This document shows, piece after piece, positions 5,142 to 6,868 of a stretch of DNA of 6,868 bases. The notes under the pieces were generated by a model. That model was not told the DNA's origin, did not search any database, and saw only the letters and a list, made by a program, of their open reading frames with translations. The stretch covers positions 1-6,868 of the forward strand of contig JAKLHG010000212.1 in NCBI GenBank assembly GCA_022710255.1, in the 5' to 3' direction. Positions within the stretch are counted from its first letter, which is position 1, and each line of letters opens with the position of its first letter. The stretch is from Candidatus Hydrogenedentota bacterium. Lineage in GTDB: Bacteria; Hydrogenedentota; Hydrogenedentia; Hydrogenedentales; CAITNO01. A program made the position numbers and the translations under genes.

Positions 5142-5438
5142 TCAATCGTTGACATTTATTGTTCCGGGACCGCGTCCGGTATGCTTATTGTAATGCCCTT
5201 TTCCGTCCCGGACATATTTTGTAAACCCATGTTTTTCGAGATTCGAATCACTAATCAATTGTTTGGCCTGTCGTGCGTTTGCCCATCCGGCGATATGGGG
5301 AACGGTGAAAACCCGTTTAACCGGTTGCCCGGTCTCGGGATGAACTTTGAGAGGCGGGTCATTCATGCCGTGAATCACCTCGAACACTTCACCCTCTTCA
5401 CCATTTTTTCCAATAATTTGATACGTGTATACAGGCAT
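5142..5438 (-). CDS. FmdB-like small protein lacking all zinc-ribbon cysteines
   Basis: 98 residues from ATG 5438. The N-terminus follows the FmdB/CxxC_CxxC_SSSS zinc-ribbon pattern (MPVYTY at 1-6, EVFEVIHGMNDPPLK at 17-31, then HPETGQPVKRVF at 33-44), but there is no cysteine anywhere: the usual first CxxCG is replaced by a longer hydrophilic loop and the second by HPETG. The distal half (GFTKYVRDGKGHYNKHTGRGPG, about 71-92) is basic and glycine-rich. From memory cysteine-less HPETG forms occur in several environmental phyla, so this is likely a stable variant. Zinc binding is not expected; the function of the family is poorly defined. It starts 20 bases after leuD, with GAAAGG close to the ATG, and is probably cotranscribed with leuCD. 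A specific link to leucine synthesis is unproven. Confidence 0.75.
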   Translation of the reverse strand: MPVYTYQIIGKNGEEGEVFEVIHGMNDPPLKVHPETGQPVKRVFTVPHIAGWANARQAKQLISDSNLEKHGFTKYVRDGKGHYNKHTGRGPGTINVND

Positions 5439-5458
5439 AACCTTTCACTATCCCGTTG

Positions 5459-6067
5459 TCATTTTCTGGAATACGCCAACGCGCGTGTCTGTTCATATTC
5501 CGCTATTTTATCTTCATGGCGCAGTGTCAACCCAATCTGGTCCCATCCATTCAGCAACCGCATCCTGAGAAATGGCTGAATACTAAAATCGATGATAACG
5601 CCGCCGGGTTTCAGCACCTGCTGTTTTTCCAGGTCCACTTTTAGTGTATACCCTTCATTTGCCCTCAGCTCGTTAAAAAGTTGCTGAACAGTACTGCTTT
5701 CCAATACCACGGGCAGGATGCCATTGTTAAAACAATTATTGTAGAAGATATCCGCGAAAGAAGGGGCGATAAGCACGCGGAATCCGTAATCGGACAAAGC
5801 CCAGGGGGCGTGCTCACGGGAAGACCCGCACCCGAAATTATCTTTCGCGAGAAGAATGCTTGCGCCTTGGTAGCGGGGCGCGTTAAGTTCAAATTCAGGC
5901 GCCGGGGTCTTACCGTCATCCAGGTACCGCCAGTCAAAAAAGAGCACATCTTCATAGCCGGACCGCTCAATACGTTTAAGAAACTGCTTGGGAATGATTT
6001 GGTCCGTATCCACATTCATGACTTCAAGCGGTGCAACAATACCTTCATGTACGGTAAATGGTTTCAT
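5459..6067 (-). CDS. leuD: 3-isopropylmalate dehydratase, small subunit
   Basis: Small (swivel-domain) subunit that joins LeuC to isomerise 2-isopropylmalate to 3-isopropylmalate in leucine biosynthesis, in the cytoplasm. 202 residues from ATG 6067, almost exactly the length of E. coli LeuD (201). I prefer this start to the in-frame TTG at 6100 because MKPFTVHEGIVAPL is the family N-terminus and AAGGA lies 9 bases upstream. Hallmarks: NVDTDQIIPKQFLK at 18-31, NFGCGSSREHAPWAL at 77-91 (substrate-binding serines and arginine), SFADIFYNNCFNNGILPV at 103-120, and GWDQIGLTL at 174-182. No truncation or lost key residue. It follows leuC by 77 bases, a spacer containing a perfect 14-base palindrome (6125-6138), and precedes the FmdB-like gene by 20 bases, as one operon. 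Confidence 0.97.
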   Translation of the reverse strand: MKPFTVHEGIVAPLEVMNVDTDQIIPKQFLKRIERSGYEDVLFFDWRYLDDGKTPAPEFELNAPRYQGASILLAKDNFGCGSSREHAPWALSDYGFRVLIAPSFADIFYNNCFNNGILPVVLESSTVQQLFNELRANEGYTLKVDLEKQQVLKPGGVIIDFSIQPFLRMRLLNGWDQIGLTLRHEDKIAEYEQTRALAYSRK

Positions 6068-6124
6068 ACTGTAGAATCCTTGTGTTGTTGTTGGTGTCAA
6101 ATTCAGGGATATTGCTCCCGTCGG

Positions 6125-6138
6125 CGGGGCATGCCCCG
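6125..6138. promoter_or_regulatory. Perfect palindrome in the leuC-leuD spacer
   Basis: CGGGGCATGCCCCG is self-complementary and can form a 5-bp GC hairpin with a CATG loop in the mRNA, 6 bases after the leuC stop codon. There is no T run, so it is not a standard terminator. It could affect mRNA stability or the relative yield of the two subunits, or bind a dimeric protein; which of these, if any, is unknown. Confidence 0.4.
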
Positions 6139-6144
6139 TAAGGA

Positions 6145-6868
6145 TTACCCCTGCTGATAGTTCCAGTCCCGGATATCCACAAAGTGCCCCTGCACCGCTG
6201 CGGCGGCAGCCATGGCCGGACTTACCAAATGTGTGCGCCCGCCCTTGCCCTGCCTGCCTTCAAAATTACGGTTGGACGTGGCGGCGCAACGCTCACCCGG
6301 TTTAAGTTTGTCGTTGTTCATGGCAAGGCACATGGAGCAACCGGGTTCACGCCATTCGCAGCCGGCGTCAATAAAGATTTTGTCAAGGCCTTCCGCTTCG
6401 GCTTGTTTTTTGACAATTTGTGATCCAGGCACAACGAGCACTTGCTTCACAGAATCGGCTTTTGTATAGCCGCGCAGCACCCTGGCAGCCTGACGCAGGT
6501 CTTCCAGCCTGCCGTTGGTACAGGAACCGATGAAAACGATATCCAGCGCGATGGCTTCCATGGGCGTGCCCGGTTCCAATCCCATGTAGGACATGGCCTT
6601 GGCGTAGGCATTTTTTTTATCGGCATCCTCTATCGCTTCGAGTAGGGGCACGGTCCCCTTGATACTGGTCACCATTTCCGGCGAGGTACCCCAGGTTACC
6701 TGCGGCGCGATGGACGCGGCATCCAACTCGACCACTTTGTCATAAGAACAGTCCGGGTCCGAAGCCCAGGCGGCCCACTCCGCGCGAAGTGCGCCGGCGG
6801 GTCTGCCTTTGGGCAGCAGCGGGCGTCCCTCCAGATAGTCAAAGGTGGTTTCATCCGGAGAAATCAAC
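6145..6868 (-). CDS. leuC: 3-isopropylmalate dehydratase, large subunit (C-terminal half; N-terminus off window)
   Basis: Aconitase-family large subunit carrying the 4Fe-4S cluster; with LeuD it catalyses the second step of leucine biosynthesis. The frame runs in from base 6868; the first in-window codons read LISPDETTF, which is internal to the family, so the TTG at 6867 is not a real start. About 241 residues are visible. Cluster ligands are all present: GSCTNGR (Cys at about residue 116 of the visible part) and GCSMC (177 and 180). Other hallmarks: APQVTWGTSPEMV at 54-66, SNRNFEGRQGKGGRTHLVSPAMAAAAA at 198-224. Compared with E. coli LeuC (466 residues, cysteines 347, 407, 410), the numbering offset of about 231 implies some 230 residues are missing to the right. 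Upstream of leuD in the usual leuC-leuD order; the promoter is outside the window. Confidence 0.97.
   Translation of the reverse strand, partial: LISPDETTFDYLEGRPLLPKGRPAGALRAEWAAWASDPDCSYDKVVELDAASIAPQVTWGTSPEMVTSIKGTVPLLEAIEDADKKNAYAKAMSYMGLEPGTPMEAIALDIVFIGSCTNGRLEDLRQAARVLRGYTKADSVKQVLVVPGSQIVKKQAEAEGLDKIFIDAGCEWREPGCSMCLAMNNDKLKPGERCAATSNRNFEGRQGKGGRTHLVSPAMAAAAAVQGHFVDIRDWNYQQG

Overview
The window (6868 bp, moderately GC-rich, both ends cutting through genes) looks like a chromosomal segment of a free-living, metabolically versatile bacterium. The gene families (an AlaA-like aminotransferase with a WENIGDP/ISKEYPWPG signature, an amidohydrolase-2 protein with a DVWMQHP N-terminus, a secreted beta-propeller glycosidase-like protein, a cysteine-less FmdB-like protein) are ones I associate from memory with Planctomycetota, Lentisphaerota, Kiritimatiellota, Hydrogenedentota and similar environmental lineages. 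That placement is an inference and is not firm.

Layout. (1) 1-1048, minus: a class I/II PLP aminotransferase whose C-terminus lies off the left edge. (2) A 248-bp divergent promoter region holding a good minus-strand promoter overlapped by a dyad. (3) 1297-3314, plus: a compact cluster of amidohydrolase, a 47-residue single-pass membrane protein, and a secreted beta-propeller protein, each with its own ribosome-binding site. (4) 3366-3836, minus: a diacylglycerol/undecaprenol kinase-type membrane enzyme, converging on the plus-strand cluster. (5) 3837-5141: 1.3 kb without a convincing protein gene. (6) 6868-5142, minus: leuC (N-terminal half off the right edge), leuD and an FmdB-like gene, in operon order.

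The most interesting part is the 1.3-kb non-coding region. It has a near-consensus sigma70-type promoter (minus, -10 at 4964-4969), about 590 bases with little coding signal, then two 84-bp tandem copies (period 98) of a two-hairpin module, and finally a strong intrinsic terminator (4371-4402). Read on the minus strand, each module forms a 12-bp hairpin and a 6-bp hairpin that both display a five-C run in the loop. The two bases that differ between the copies keep all 12 pairs on the minus strand through G-U wobble, but break pairs on the plus strand. This points to a minus-strand structured RNA, possibly a tandem C-rich-loop regulatory RNA. Beyond the terminator lie four copies of a 26-29-bp element arranged as two inverted pairs (REPIN-like), one arm of which is also a good terminator.

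Functionally, leuC and leuD form the two subunits of 3-isopropylmalate dehydratase in leucine synthesis. The plus-strand trio could be a small catabolic or carbohydrate-related unit, but its substrates cannot be read from the sequence.
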